Shown here: in pieces, positions 42,428 to 54,055 of the stretch | Numbering within the stretch: position 1 is the stretch's first letter | Layout of the letters: every line of letters starts with the position of its first letter | Source: Microstegium vimineum | Lineage: Eukaryota; Streptophyta; Magnoliopsida; Poales; Poaceae | Assembly (NCBI GenBank): GCA_022036555.1 | Contig: CM039133.1 | Span: 47,134,718-47,198,717 of the forward strand | Direction of reading: 5' to 3' | Length of the DNA: 64,000 nt | The notes under the pieces: generated by a model | The model's database searches: none | Told to the model about the DNA's origin: nothing | Seen by the model: only the letters and a program-made list of their open reading frames with translations | Made by a program: the position numbers and the translations under genes

Positions 42428-43700
42428 TGCCAGGCCTACTCGGACTGTTGGGCGGCCATTGTGGACAGGTGTCTCTCGGAGGAGTGGGCCGAGAAGCACA
42501 GTGCTCAACGAGAGTGGCGCCTGCAGATGCCTGGGATACCACACCGACAAGGCAACCAAATCCTTGACCGATATGCTGAGAGATGGGTATGTTCTATTGA
42601 TTTATGTTTTTATTCTAACACTCAATAGTCATTAGTTGCAATCATCTTTGATTTTTTGTCGCAGTCCCAGTCGCATGGTGGCACGCCGTGTAACCCGTTC
42701 ATGGCATACAACTTGGCGAACAAGGGCCCGGCGACCGACCCGACGAACCAGTAGAAGCCCGACGACGGCCCCCACGCTTTCAGCAACCGGAACGCCTACA
42801 CCAATATCACCGAGTACAAGACGGCGGCTCGTGCGCGTCATGGGGAGGACTACGATCCGGCCACCCAGCCCCTGGACACGGACCTGCTAATGAGGTTGGG
42901 ATGAGGGAGGTTGCACGGTAGGTTGTATTTGGCCGACAGCTCGGTCTCCCTTCCCAACCTTGCCGATGTTCGGTCGAGGAGCACGAGCGGATCCATCCCC
43001 ATCAGGCCAAGGCAGCCGACATGGTGCAGCTTCAGGTAAGTACCATTCAATATATCGATCATTACCTTGCATTTGTATTGTTTAAACCTTGTTGGATGAA
43101 TATTGTAGACCCAGATGCAGGAGGATATGCAGAGTCTCAACGCCAAGATAGAAGCAAGGGATCAGGCCCGAGAGGAGGCCCATAGGTGCGAGTTGGCCCA
43201 GGTAGAGGACCAACACCTACAGTTGGAGGCCCAGAACCGTGACTGGGACCAGAGGTTGGCGGATATGGCTACCTTCTTTGTGAGCCTAAACATCCCTGGT
43301 ATGGTCGTGCCTCCCTTGCTGCTCGCTCCATTCGTTGCTCCACTAGTGCCGCATCCTGTTGCTCCTACATGGACTCCGGTGAGTTTATATATATGGTTGT
43401 TTATTGTTTTAGCTTCTTCGGCCGTCCTCGAGGTACTAACAAATTCGCCTCTCATTCGTGCAGCCACAGTCACAGAGTTCGGCGCCTTCGCCTCAGGGTC
43501 AGCCTTCCCCACCGTACGGGTGGCCCCCTCGTGCCCCTCCTCCGTACGGGTGGCAAGGTGCACCTCCTCCGCAGTCCAGGTGTCCGGGTGGTCTTCTGGC
43601 CCTAATGGGCAAGAGTGTCCGCAAGGTGGCCAAGGTGGGAGCTCGTCAGGCACTGCGGGCCAAGGTGAACAGTGATTGGTTTGTGAGGAGTGATGCATGA
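42428..43700 (+). pseudogene. Transposase_24-type gene, C-terminal half
   Basis: Exon pieces parallel those at 17010-18340: a DRCLSEEWAEKHSAQREW block (about 42465), then after TTTGTCGCAG (42664) a decayed NLANKGPATDP-like part. A QEDMQSLNAKIEARDQ coiled coil (43115 on) and a Pro/Gly/Gln-rich tail after a GTGCAG acceptor (about 43461) follow. Frameshifts break the middle exon. The first exons are deleted. In the family this protein is thought to act with TNP2; here it is a relic. Confidence 0.75.
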
Positions 43701-45167
43701 TGTGGACTTTCGTTTAGAACTTGTGATGATTGGATGAATTATGAACACATATTGTTGTGATGAATGAATTATGGATGAATTATGGACATATTTTGTGTAT
43801 TCTATGATTGGATGTGGATATCCATGTGATATATATTGTGTTTGTGTGATGGATGAATATATATGTGATGTATATGGTGTTTATCGAGACGAAAAGGAAA
43901 AAAAATAGAAATTTCCCAGCTCTGCCGAGTGCCGCACTCGGCAAAGGGGTCATGACACTCAGCAAAGGGGTCATGACACTCGACAAATCTGGGAAAAATT
44001 TCCCAGACTCGGCCAGTTTCCCAGATTTGCCGAGTGTTTGTCAGTTGGCACTCGGCAAAGGGGGCTGCTTTGCCGAGTGTCGGTCAGGTGGCACTCGGCA
44101 ACTAATTTCAGAAAAGAAAAAAATAAAATGGTTTTTTGCCGAGTGTGGCAGGAACTTGGCAATGAATTTTCAAAAAAAATTGCTTTTCCGAGTGGTTGCC
44201 ACGTCAGCACTCGGCAAAAAATCCGTCAACTTGACGGTCGCCGTTCTCGTTGCCGAGTGCTGACTTAACACTCGGCAAAGGATTTGCCGAGTGCTCAATA
44301 TTTGACACTCGGCAAAGCCGGCTTTGCCGACGAAATCGTTGCCGAGTGTATGTGGACCTTTGCCGAGTGGGTCAGCCACTCAGCAAAGCTGTTGTTTCCA
44401 GTAGTGACATGTGTACTGTATTGTGTCGTCTTTCTCTGAATTTGTTGGTATATACCAGCCAAATCTAGAACTCTAGATCGAGATGATCCACCCGATCAAT
44501 TGCTCCTAGCTGCTTGCATTGCTGCCGATAGATGTATTGAAGTACTGAACTATATGTTGGACATGACCTTCTATCAGGCATGCATACATTTGAACATGGA
44601 AGGGTCTAATTCTAAATATCTGAAAGCAATCCGGGTCAAAGAAATTCCCATCACGAGCACACCCAATTTTAGTTGTCCCCAAACTTTCCCCTTTTCCTAG
44701 TGTATCTCTCTCTGAAATTTATTTTCCTCTGCTTTCCCATTGTGATTTGATTCCATGTTCTGAATCCAAGGTCTTTAGGTTTTGATTTGATTGTTTCATG
44801 TTGTTTGAGAAGAGCATTAACATGCTACCTACAATTCGTGCTTATCCGATTTTATTCTGTGTTCTCTGTGGTTGTAACAGGCTACCTACATGTATCTCTC
44901 TCTGAAATTTATTTTCTTCAGAATTTTCTTGGTTTCATTTCAGTTCAACGTCGTTTCTTTGCAGACCTGCTACAGCTTGTCAAGTGCTTGCTCCTTTGTG
45001 TCATATCTTTCCTGGTTCCTTTCAATTGAACCATGGAACGAAGTACTGTATAAAGAATTCGAGATCAATTGTTAGGATAATTTACTGCATTGAAATGTGT
45101 AGATATTTATGAGATATCTAAGCACTAACATATGCACTCATCTGACATCACCATATTGTAATTGCAG

Positions 45168-45242
45168 CTGCTCCACGTGTTGTTGGACACCTTGGAAACG
45201 AATTTGAACTTGCTCTTGGCACCGCTCTACTTGTTTGTATCG
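45168..45242 (+). other. 75-bp exon-like piece inside the composite CACTA
   Basis: ATTGCAG (ending 45167) and CG/GTAGGT (donor 45243) frame a 75-bp open stretch whose translation includes VVGHLGNEFELALGTALLVC, a short hydrophobic segment. It looks like a real exon, perhaps captured from a cellular gene together with 40120-40566. I do not recognise the family. Confidence 0.35.
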
Positions 45243-46439
45243 GTAGGTTTCTGTGTTTCTATCTTTTCATGTTGTGGAAGTATGTAAATATTTCAGTGCT
45301 TATGTTATTCTTTTTATTTCATATTGGAATATGCTTGATGTCTTCTGTGATGGTTGAACATGGATAAAACATGGATTGATGATAATTCTAGGTAAAAACC
45401 AATAACCTCACAAGTATTGAACTATAATTTTCACATAGGCACACCAAGACATATTTGCAAGGGGTGAATGGTTTCTTAGCTTTTGCTTTTAGTAATTCTG
45501 CAGTAGGCAGCAAGATATTATGCCCTTCAATATAGGATACCGAGAATTTGCCGAGTGCTAGGAGCACTCGGCACAAAGAGTATTGCACTCGGCAAAGACC
45601 GAGTCAGCAAATATTTATTTGTCGAGTGACAGATTTCGCGCACTCGGCAAATAATTTGCCGAGTGTTAAATAATTTTGCCGGATGTCTGGTCAAGCACTC
45701 GGCAAAAAAATTGGAACGTTAATTAACCTTGACGGTTTTTTTGTCGAGTGCCTGGCGGCTAGCACTCGGCAAAGAAATTTTTTATTTTTTAAAAAAATAA
45801 TTATTTGCCGAGTACCTTGCGGCGGGCACTCGGCGGACATTTTTATTTATTTTTAAATAATTCTTTGCCAAGTATCTAGTGGTTGACACTCGGCAAAGAA
45901 ATTTTTTATTTTTTAAAAATAATTATTTGCGGACTGCAATGGTCATTGTAGTCGGCAAACCTGCGAAACCAACCAATTTTAAGCTCTCGGGTTAAATTCT
46001 TTGTCGAGTGTGACACTCGGCAAATCAATAAAAAAGTATTTTTTTTGTTTTTTTTGTTTTCCAACAAAACAGAGACATAACAGACAAATATATATCACAT
46101 TCGGACCATTCAAATCACATATATATCGCATTTACCATTCAAATCACATATACATAATCACATCCATCATTCACAATCATCATACACATATAGCATCCAT
46201 AATTTAATCACAAACACATATATCGTCCATAATGCATCACATACACATATATCGTTCATAAATCCATCACATAGAGTCCATAATCCATCACATAGCTACA
46301 AATATGTCACAAGTCTAAGTCGAACACAAGTATAAGTCTTATACAAGTCCGAGGAACATGAAAATAGACAAATCACAAGTACCTACTACCATCCTGACCA
46401 GTCGGGCCATGAAAAAGAGTCATCTGGCAACCCGGGCTA

Positions 46440-48536
46440 TGGAGAAGGGTCAGTTGGGTACCCCTGCTGTGGAGAAGGACCACCACCTTGAACCGTCGGG
46501 TTCAAACTCATAGACAGTGGCGGCACAAAGAAGAAGAAGTCAATTCATGAATACCAACAGGAAATTCGCACAAGCTAAAAGAATAAACCACCAGACATAC
46601 TGACCAGAGTCCTGAAAGGAGGATGAGTACGAGGAGCCACAACTGGACAGAGAAGCGACTTGGGCATGACCACACCTAGCAATGCCTGAAGGCTGGACAT
46701 GAAGCTGAACATGTCCTGCATCCTCTGCTCCTCAGCCACCCTCTGGGCTTGTACAACCTCCATCTCCAACCGATGGGCCTCCTCCGCCGCTGCCTGCGCA
46801 GCCTCCAACCTCCCCATGTTGGCCTGCAACAGGCCACCCACAATGTTTAAACAATGCAAATACAAGGTAAATGTGTAAAAGCAATGAACGAGTACTAACT
46901 GCGAGTTCCGAGATCTAGTGCTGTGAGCTCAACTGCCGAGGGCATATCGGGAGGGACGAGCTCGTGCTCCTTGCTCGAATGTCCGCAAGGTTGGGAACAG
47001 AGGCGGAGTCGAGCGCGTTGTTCGCCATCCAGTAGCGGTTGTGCTGCTTCCCTCCTCCTAGCCTCATCACGAGGTCTGGGTCCAGGGGCTCGGTGACCGG
47101 ATCGAAGGCCACCTCATAGTGCTCGTGAGCCTCCGAGATGTACTCGGTTACATTGTTGTGGGCATTGGGTTGGTGTACAGCTCGGACCCGTGCGCTGGGT
47201 TGTAGGTGTTCTCGGGGTCTGTCACCTTGCCCCTGGGTGACAGGTTGAATGACATGAAGTCGTTGCATTCCTAGCCTTGGTGCGACGAGGACTGCGAGGA
47301 AAACATAAAGATGATTAGAAGTAATGAGAATTGAGAGTTATAATAAAAAATAAATATTAAAACACAAAGAAGATTACCCAGCTATGAGCGTACTAGGACA
47401 TGCTCTGGTTGACCTAGTGGTGTGTGGTGTCCCAGTCATCTGCAGGCGGCAATCCCGACAGATCTGACCCTTCTCCTGCACCTCGGGCGAGAGCCACCTT
47501 TCCACAATACTGTCCCAGCAGAGGGGGTGCCTAGCGCACCAATCAGGACATCGCTGCATGTCATCAAGTTATTGATATGTCAGAAGATACCAACCATGTA
47601 GGGTGGTAGTATTGATGTTTCATACTTACCGACTGGTACTACTCCGTGGTAAGCGTCATGGTGTTGGCCTCTTTCTTCGTCACTTTCTATCCAAGGACGT
47701 TGGTGTGGTAGTTGATAATGCACTAGAGTTGCGTCTCGTAGTACAGGTCTGTGAGTCGAGCCTTGCAGACCTTGTCCTGCACTTGCGACACCTTGTCCTC
47801 AAACCCTTCCTGGCAACTATAGAAGTCATGCATATAGACATCATGTATCGTTTCATTATATCAAGAACGACCAATGAATGCGTAGTGTTGACAAATTTAC
47901 CGCGATGAAGACTCACCCAGAACTCGGCCTTGATCCGCGCCGCAACGGATCCATGGTCACTGTCCTCGGCGGCGTAGAAGTGGGCCCACCTCCAGGGCGG
48001 CGGCGTCACCCCGTTATAGATGACCAAGCTAGGGTAGTGTTGCCGAATCAGAAGGCCAAGAATGCCATTGATCTGACGGCCCTTTCGGGACACAACTACC
48101 CAGTTACTACAAGAGTCATTAACAAAAATTGTTATCTCTAGTTCAATTTTCAATAATTCATATGAAATAGTACTGAAATAATACTTACTCGTCGCCTACG
48201 AGTAGAATCAACGGGTGGTGGGGAGCTAGGATCGGGCGCGACGGGAGCTTTGTGGCTCCGTGCAACCAGATTGTCGACGTGGTAGAGCCCTCTCCTACCT
48301 CCTGCTCTGGGGCATCACCGTAGCCTGTGTGGAGCCCTGCTGCCTGGTCGTCCTCGTCCATGGCCTGGTCGTCCTCGTGCACCGCCTTTTGGTCCTCGTC
48401 CACCACCTGATGGTCCCCGTCCACCGCCGGTGTGGGAGCCAACTACATGGTCGGCCTCGCACAGCCGCCCCGGGCAGCATCGTGTAGAGGGAGTGGAGTG
48501 AACGACGTGTAGGCCTTCCGCCAGACATTTTGTCAA
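46440..48536 (-). pseudogene. Transposase_24-type gene of the largest CACTA
   Basis: An exon starts MSGGRPTRRSLHSLY (48529 region), matching MSGGSRRSQRHVNS at 19194, and a run of repeats (TRTTRPWTRTTRQQ) follows in one frame. Next come NWVVVSRKGRQINGIL-LIRQHYP (about 48120-48050), a DSIVERWLSPEVQE block (about 47500), MSFNLSPRGKV (about 47250) and an LEAAQAAAEEAHRLEME coiled coil (about 46810). Several frame breaks occur, with stops near 47690 and 47270. The order of parts matches the relatives, so identity is secure, but the gene is broken. Confidence 0.7.
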
Positions 48537-48626
48537 GTGCCTGCAATTTCAAAGAGTAAAGCAATTAGCACAGATAATTACTACAAATACTTATAAAGAG
48601 ATGCAAAATGAACCAAACATAATTGC

Positions 48627-48691
<65 letters not shown>
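48627..48691. repeat. (AAT)n microsatellite, about 21 units
   Basis: An uninterrupted AAT run. At the far side of the insertion, 50206-50221 also carries about five AAT units before host CACTA sequence resumes. The two AAT tracts bracket the inserted F-box-like and LINE sequence. Confidence 0.95.
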
Positions 48692-48701
48692 GCGAATCCA
48701 T

Positions 48702-49158
48702 ATTGACAAAGACGAATTCGTATTGCGAAAGATGACTAGCTTGCCCCACCGCGGCGGAGATGACTAGCTCCAGCTGATTTCAGAGCCAGGCGGAGAAGTG
48801 ACGGTCAAGGTTGTTGTAGCCGGTGAGGTGGAGCACGCCCTCGAAGCCGATGGACCGGACCACCTCCTCTAGTGTCCTCAGAGAGCTAGTCAACGAAACG
48901 ACGAACCTCGAGGATTGAAAAGCGATAGTCCACCGTGACTATGTCTTCCTCGAGCACGAATTCGTCTTTCACAATACGAATTTTTCTTTCACAATACGAA
49001 TTCGTCTTTCATAGTACGAATTCGTCTTTGTCAATACGAATTCGTCATTGTCAATATGAATTCGTCTTTGTCAATACGCGGTGCCAGTAGTTGGTCTGCG
49101 CGGTGGCGCGGGTGCTGAGCTTGAGGAGGATGAGGACCAGGACGTCGTTGGGGAGTGG
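48702..49158 (-). pseudogene. F-box-like gene fragment, interrupted by a repeat array
   Basis: On the minus strand 49158-49076 encodes LPNDVLVLILLKLSTRATAQ, a close fit to the start of a plant F-box (LPDDVL...LSTR.A..T). The frame then enters six 20-bp repeats (49075-48956). Beyond them VDYRFSILEV and, in another frame, LEEVVRSIGFEGVL continue as plausible coding sequence with stops. F-box proteins pick targets for SCF ubiquitin ligases. Here only the N-terminal part remains, without a start codon (TAG precedes it), carried inside a CACTA. Confidence 0.5.
48956..49075. repeat. six exact-length 20-bp tandem repeats centred on ACGAATTCGT
   Basis: Units start at 48956, 48976, 48996, 49016, 49036 and 49056, each of the form ACGAATTCGTCTTT(CA/GT)CAAT with up to three changes. 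An inverted copy of one unit lies at 48702-48721. ACGAATTCGT is itself palindromic. Confidence 0.95.
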
Positions 49159-49199
49159 CTAGGGTCCTTCTAGTGAAAGGACATTTTTAAGTTAAAAAA

Positions 49200-50222
49200 T
49201 CTTTATGGTTGTATCACTTCTTGTGTTTTGGGCGATGGCTCCTCGATTTTATTCTAGAGGGACAACTGGGCAGGCAACTGTCTTGATGAGTTGTTTCCCA
49301 ATATTGCCAATGCTGCTAGGTCTCTGGACATCTCGGTTAAAGAGGTTTGCGATGCCGATTGCCTGGAAGATCTGTTTGTTATTCCCATCACTGAAGTGGC
49401 GGCCCTTGAGCTGGACAACCTTAAGCTTCATATTCAGCCTTTCAGCTTGTCCCAGGGTTCTGATAAGAGGCTCTTTTGCTGAGGAAATGATAAATAAGCG
49501 GCAAAAAGCTCTATAACCTTGCCTTCCTGACCATGCCAGTGCCTCATTGCTTTAGAATCATCTGGAAGTCTAAGGTGACCCCAAGGGTAAAGTTTTTTTC
49601 TTGGCTCATTCTCATGGACAGGCTTAACACAAAGAGTATGCTGGCCAGAAGACATTTTATTGTGCAACCTGACTACATATGTGTCCTTTGTCACTCTAGC
49701 CATGAAGAAACCATTTTCCATCTCTTCTTTGATTGTCCTTTTGCTCAGAGTTGTTGGCTCAAGCTTGGAATCCTTTGGACTTAGCACGATGATCTTCATA
49801 TAAGAATCATGGAAACCTGGTAGCAGGCCACAATCCCCTTCTTCCCTGAGATTTTTCTCTTAGCTGCTTGGGAGCTCTGGAAGATCAGAAACATGTGTGT
49901 GTTTGATGGTATCCCTCCTACCTTCGGTCGTTGGCTCCAGAACTTCACGGAAGAAGCTTCCCTGCAGTCTTATAGACTTCAGGATTCAGATAGGCACTTT
50001 ATTAGCCTTTGGCTTGACTCCCTGTAATTTGTCTTCTGTTGTAACCCCCTCCTTTCCCCCTCTCTTCCTCTTTTCCAGTTTGTCACGTTAGTATAGTCCT
50101 CCCCCCCTCTCTTTTGGTTCCTTCTCTTGTAAAGTTTACTTGTTTGCTCTTTATAAAATCATTTTGCCAACCGTGGGGAACTCCCCCACAGTTTTTCGCG
50201 TCAAAATAATAATAATAATATA
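49200..50222 (+). mobile_element. 5'-truncated LINE fragment (zf-RVT end)
   Basis: Frames on the plus strand carry LFPNIANAARSLDISVKEV, a typical stretch downstream of LINE reverse transcriptase, then the zf-RVT domain: FRIIWKSKVTPRVKFFSWL, DRLNTKSMLARR, CVLCHSSHEE and IFHLFFDCPF. These are joined only after frame changes (near 49480 and 49530). The element ends in an AAT-rich tail (50203-50222). The RT and endonuclease are absent, as usual for truncated insertions. It inserted between the two genes of the CACTA. Confidence 0.82.
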
Positions 50223-50234
50223 GTATTACATGAA

Positions 50235-53200
50235 TTAGAAATATTCTTCAAGATCGTTAGCGGCTGGATCATAGGTGTCGTCATCACTATCAATATTGTC
50301 ATATTGCACCTCTTCTCCCTCTTCCTCATCTCCATCGTTGTCATCATTGCCACCGCCTAGCTGTAATCGCTCAAGCATTTGTAAGTCATGCACCTCTTCT
50401 CCCTCATCCTCATCTCCATCGTCCTGATCAATTTCATTGTCTACTTCCATGCCCATCAGCGAAAACATGTCTATGTCAAACCTCCCTTCTAGCCCCTCTG
50501 ATTGATAGAACTCTTGTGCGTTTGGGTCAAAGTTGTAATCCTCATCATTTGGGATAGGCAATTTACCGTGCGGCGATACCAACCGCACAAGGTACCAACC
50601 CATAAGATTGGGGTATTTTTGGCATGCCCATGGGAGTTAATAGACTTGCGTGGCCTGTTGAGCCACAATATAGATATCCTCTCCTTGATAGATAGAATCT
50701 TGTCGAATTTCGACTTGTCCTATCTCAGGAGATGTTCTCGTGACATTAGGATCGAACCAATGACATTTGAATACGACTGGATTAGGACCTTTGCGACACT
50801 CAAAATTGAGCTCGTATATTTATTCTACTATGTCGTAGTAGTCTCGCTCATCGGTGTTGGGCGTACGAACTCCAATATTTGTGGTTTTCCGATTAGGCCG
50901 ATTCTGCTCATAGTTTCTTGAGTGAAATCGATAGCCATTCACATCATAAACGTTGAATGTCTTGACCTTATAGGCGAACCTTTTGGTGAGCCCTTTCAAC
51001 TCAACATTCATTTCCCTATCTTTGTGAGCCTGCAAGGTGAGGCCCGCCGATAGATCGTTACATTAGTCACTCGTAGGAGCAAAGTGAGATGTCAAAGATT
51101 CAACCAGGTACCTTCGTATCGAACCAGGAAATGAAATCGGGCACACCATGTTTGAGAAGGCTATCTTCTTCTTGAGGGGAAGGAGCCCTACTCCCTCTCA
51201 AGTATATATTTAGAAATTCCCTAAAAAACAAGAGATAAGGAAGTTGGATACATGGGGGATAGTGACGACGTATGTAGCAAGCTCATTGAGAACTTACTAC
51301 ACATAAGGCTTCACTTCGTCAAGGTTCAACAACACATAATGCATGATAATGCACCACCCATCATTCCTTAAGGTCTTGGTGCCCATTGTGCTTGCCTTTC
51401 CGAGTTGCCCTTTGAAAAGGCTAAGGTTTGATGAACTCTCATCCGCGTTGTAACGAGGTGGGGGATTGTGCACACTGGGAAGGTTATCCTTATAGTATGT
51501 TGTTGTGAAGTTTGACACCTCTGCCACAGAAGCCTCGATTTTGGCTTTATTTCTACACTTTTTCCAAAGAATCTTTAGACATCTCTCGATCATATAGCAC
51601 CAACGGGCCTGCATGGGCCCCCACATTCGTGCCTCGTAAGGTAGGTGCAAAATCATATGTTGCATCGCCACAAAGTAGCTGGGTGGGAAGATCTTCTCCA
51701 GCTTGTAGAGCGACACATGTGCCACTTCCTCCAAGTTAGCAATGACGTCCCGAGACAACTCCTTGGCACAAAGCTGGCGGAAGAAATAGCTCAACTCTGC
51801 CAGCACGCGCCACACATGCTCGGGCACGTATCCCCGGGTCATCGCAGGAAGGATCCGCTCAATCCATATGTGGTACTCATGACTCTTCATCCCTAAGACC
51901 CGCATAGTGGACAAGTTCACTCCCCGACTCAAATTTGCCGCATACCCGTCCGGGAACATTAACATTTGCATCCACTCCAAGACTTCCTTCCTTTGGTCCC
52001 TTTTCAAGACGAAATCGACCAGAGTCCTTCTCCATTTCTTACCAGGCCCAGGAGGCTTCATCACTTGCTTTGGTCTATCACACAACGTTGTCAGGTCCAA
52101 TATAGCCTTCATGTTGTCCTTTGACTTCTCTGTGTCCAAGAGTATTGCAAAAAGCAACTCGGTGATATTCTTTTCTGTGTGCATTACATCAATGTTGTGT
52201 GGAAGAAGAATGTCATCAAAATAAGGGAGCCTAGTCAAGCCCGATTTATGAGTCCGCTAATGTTCCACACCATATCCAATAAAACCACATATAGCTTTAT
52301 CATCTCTAAGGTGGAGGGTCGGTGACTTGAACCTCTTTCCTGAAGTTCTTGACATCTCGTCGGAATGGATGGTCAAGAGGGAGGAATTGACGATGTAGGT
52401 CAAACGAAGAAAACTTTCCACCCTTCTTCAGATGATAGAAATTTATAGCTGCCTTGCATAATGGGCATGGGAACTTCCCGTGAACACACCACGCGCAGAA
52501 TATGCCATACGCCAGGAAGTCGTGCAGGGAGTACTGGTACCACACATGCATCGTGAAGTTCTTCTTTGTAGCTCGGTCGTATGTCAGTACCCCATTTTCC
52601 CAGGCAAACATCAATTCATCAATGAGAGGCTCCATAAACACACCCATCTTGCTCCCCGGGTGTCCAGGAATTATCAGCGACATGAATACATTCTTGGGTT
52701 GAAACGAGACACCGGGGGGGGAGATTGAGGGGGATCACGAACATGGGCCAACAAGTATACGGGGCCGACATCATTCCATAGGGATTGAACCCATCTATTG
52801 CAAGCGCGACACGTACATTTCAAGCCTCCTCAGCTTTACCAGGATGCATGTCATCGAAATGTTTCCATGCATTGCCATCCGATGGGTGTACCATCTTGTC
52901 CGGGTTGTATCTTTTGCCATGTTTCTGTCATGTCATCTGTTTCGCGGACTCCTCTGTCATGTAGAGTCGTTGGATCCTCGGTATGAAGGAAGGTACCGTA
53001 AGTCCTTCGCAGGGATACCAAGCTTTGACTTCTTGCCATCAATAGGGTCGACCAGATACCTAGAGGATTTGCACTTTGGACAGTGTGTTGCTTTCTTGTG
53101 CTCTTTCCTAAATAGGACGCACCCTTTCGGACAAGCATGGATTTGCTCATACGACATCTTAAGTGCACAAAGAAGTTTCTGTGACTCGTACAAGTTCTTC

Positions 53201-53757
53201 GACAGAATGTGACCGTCAGGAAGCAGAGATCCAACAATTGCAAACATAGCATCGAAGTTGTCTCGACTCATGCTATACTGCGACTTGAAGGCCATCAAGC
53301 GTCCCATGGCATCCAGTTGCGAAACCTGTGTCTGTCCGTGAAGGGGTTTTTGTGCCAAAGACAACATCTCGTAGTACGCCTTTGCGGATTCCTCAGGCTC
53401 GTCCTCAAATCCTTCACCAAACCGAGCCTCCTGAAACTCATCCATCCAGTCCGCGACCCCAGCATCTCCATCAAAAGCCTCGAGACGTGGTCTCACCATC
53501 TCCTCTCTAATACGATTGGCTTCATCATGGTAGATCCAGCAGGTATAGTTTGGCGTGAATCCATACAAGATAAGATCTTGCCCCACACCCTTCTTTGTCT
53601 TTCTTACACGGTTGTCACATCTGATGCAGGGACACGACATCTGAATGGACCCTTTAGCAGCCTCACCAAATGAATGCTACAAGAAAGCATTAGTCTTAGT
53701 CATCCACTCTGGGGTCATACTAGCATGGCCCGTGTAAATCCAATCACAATTCTCCAT
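50235..53757 (-). pseudogene. TNP2 transposase, nearly full length, with stops
   Basis: From an ATG at 53757 (DWIYTGHASMTPEWM, the Transpos_assoc start) with a TAG near 53679, the frame continues through CPCIRCDNRVRK and MSYEQIHACPKGCVLF to 52957. After a frame change come PDKMVHPSDGNAWKHF, VALAMDGFNPYGMM, WPMFVIPLNLPPG, VYQYSLHDFLAYG-like core (52683-52306), LPHNIDVMHTEKNI (52200), then DUF4218 (PPSYFVAMQHMILHL, YMIERCLKILWKK). DUF4216 (ERDYYDIVE, HWFDPNV) and an acidic tail end at 50235. At least three frame changes or deletions and several nonsense codons (near 52805, 50820, 50640) disable it. It is the most complete transposase in the window and a plausible relic of the parent of the two deletion derivatives. 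Confidence 0.88.
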
Positions 53758-53858
53758 CTTCTAGCATATACATATGTTAGCGAGCAATATAACCAAAAAA
53801 ATACATTTGCACAGTGGGCCTACTGTCTAATAGGTGAGGATAGGTCCTAATCCCACCC

Positions 53859-54055
53859 GCGGATGAGTAGATGATGTCGGTTTCCATGCTCCGCTCTGAT
53901 CTGAGACAGAATTTCGGCAACACCTACCCGTTGTTCTCCCGATACACGTCCCGCAAGGGAGAGTGTGTGCATCCGGAGAACAACAGGGAGGTGATGTCGA
54001 AAGTCTGTCTTAGACCAGAGCGAACCAAGGAAACTAACATCATCTACGCATCAAC
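53859..54055. other. long imperfect inverted repeat (hairpin) in the TNP2 leader
   Basis: The stretch from GATGAGTAGATGATGT (53862) to GATACACG (53948) pairs with the complement of 53963-54054, which reads GATGCGTAGATGATGT... and ends GGATGCACAC. Matching blocks include GTTTCC, CGCTCTG, AGACAGA, TTTCG, CACCT and GTTGTTCTCC in the same order and spacing, with about 15 nt between arms. Most mismatches are transitions, which would leave G-U pairs in one RNA strand. It lies between the transposon end and the TNP2 start codon. A 10-bp perfect inverted repeat, AGATACGGTC/GACCGTATCT, follows at 54089 and 54127. Confidence 0.75.

Larger units (their letters stand above)
40664..44406 (+). mobile_element. 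CACTA deletion derivative, 3,743 bp, TSD ACA
   Basis: The ends are CACTACGGGAAACAG and, on the complement, CACTACTGGAAACAAC, with ACA on both sides (40661-40663 and 44407-44409). It shares the TTTGCCGAGTG subterminal repeats with 16362-20774 but is in the opposite orientation. From about 40970 to 41440 it matches the complement of 20030-20480, then diverges at a C run. TNP2 is absent; microsatellites and unrecognised sequence fill 41440-42420, and the second half of a Transposase_24 gene follows. Confidence 0.9.

Noticed and set aside
48956..49075. A CRISPR-like array
   Set aside because: The repeats are contiguous without spacers and the context is a plant transposon.
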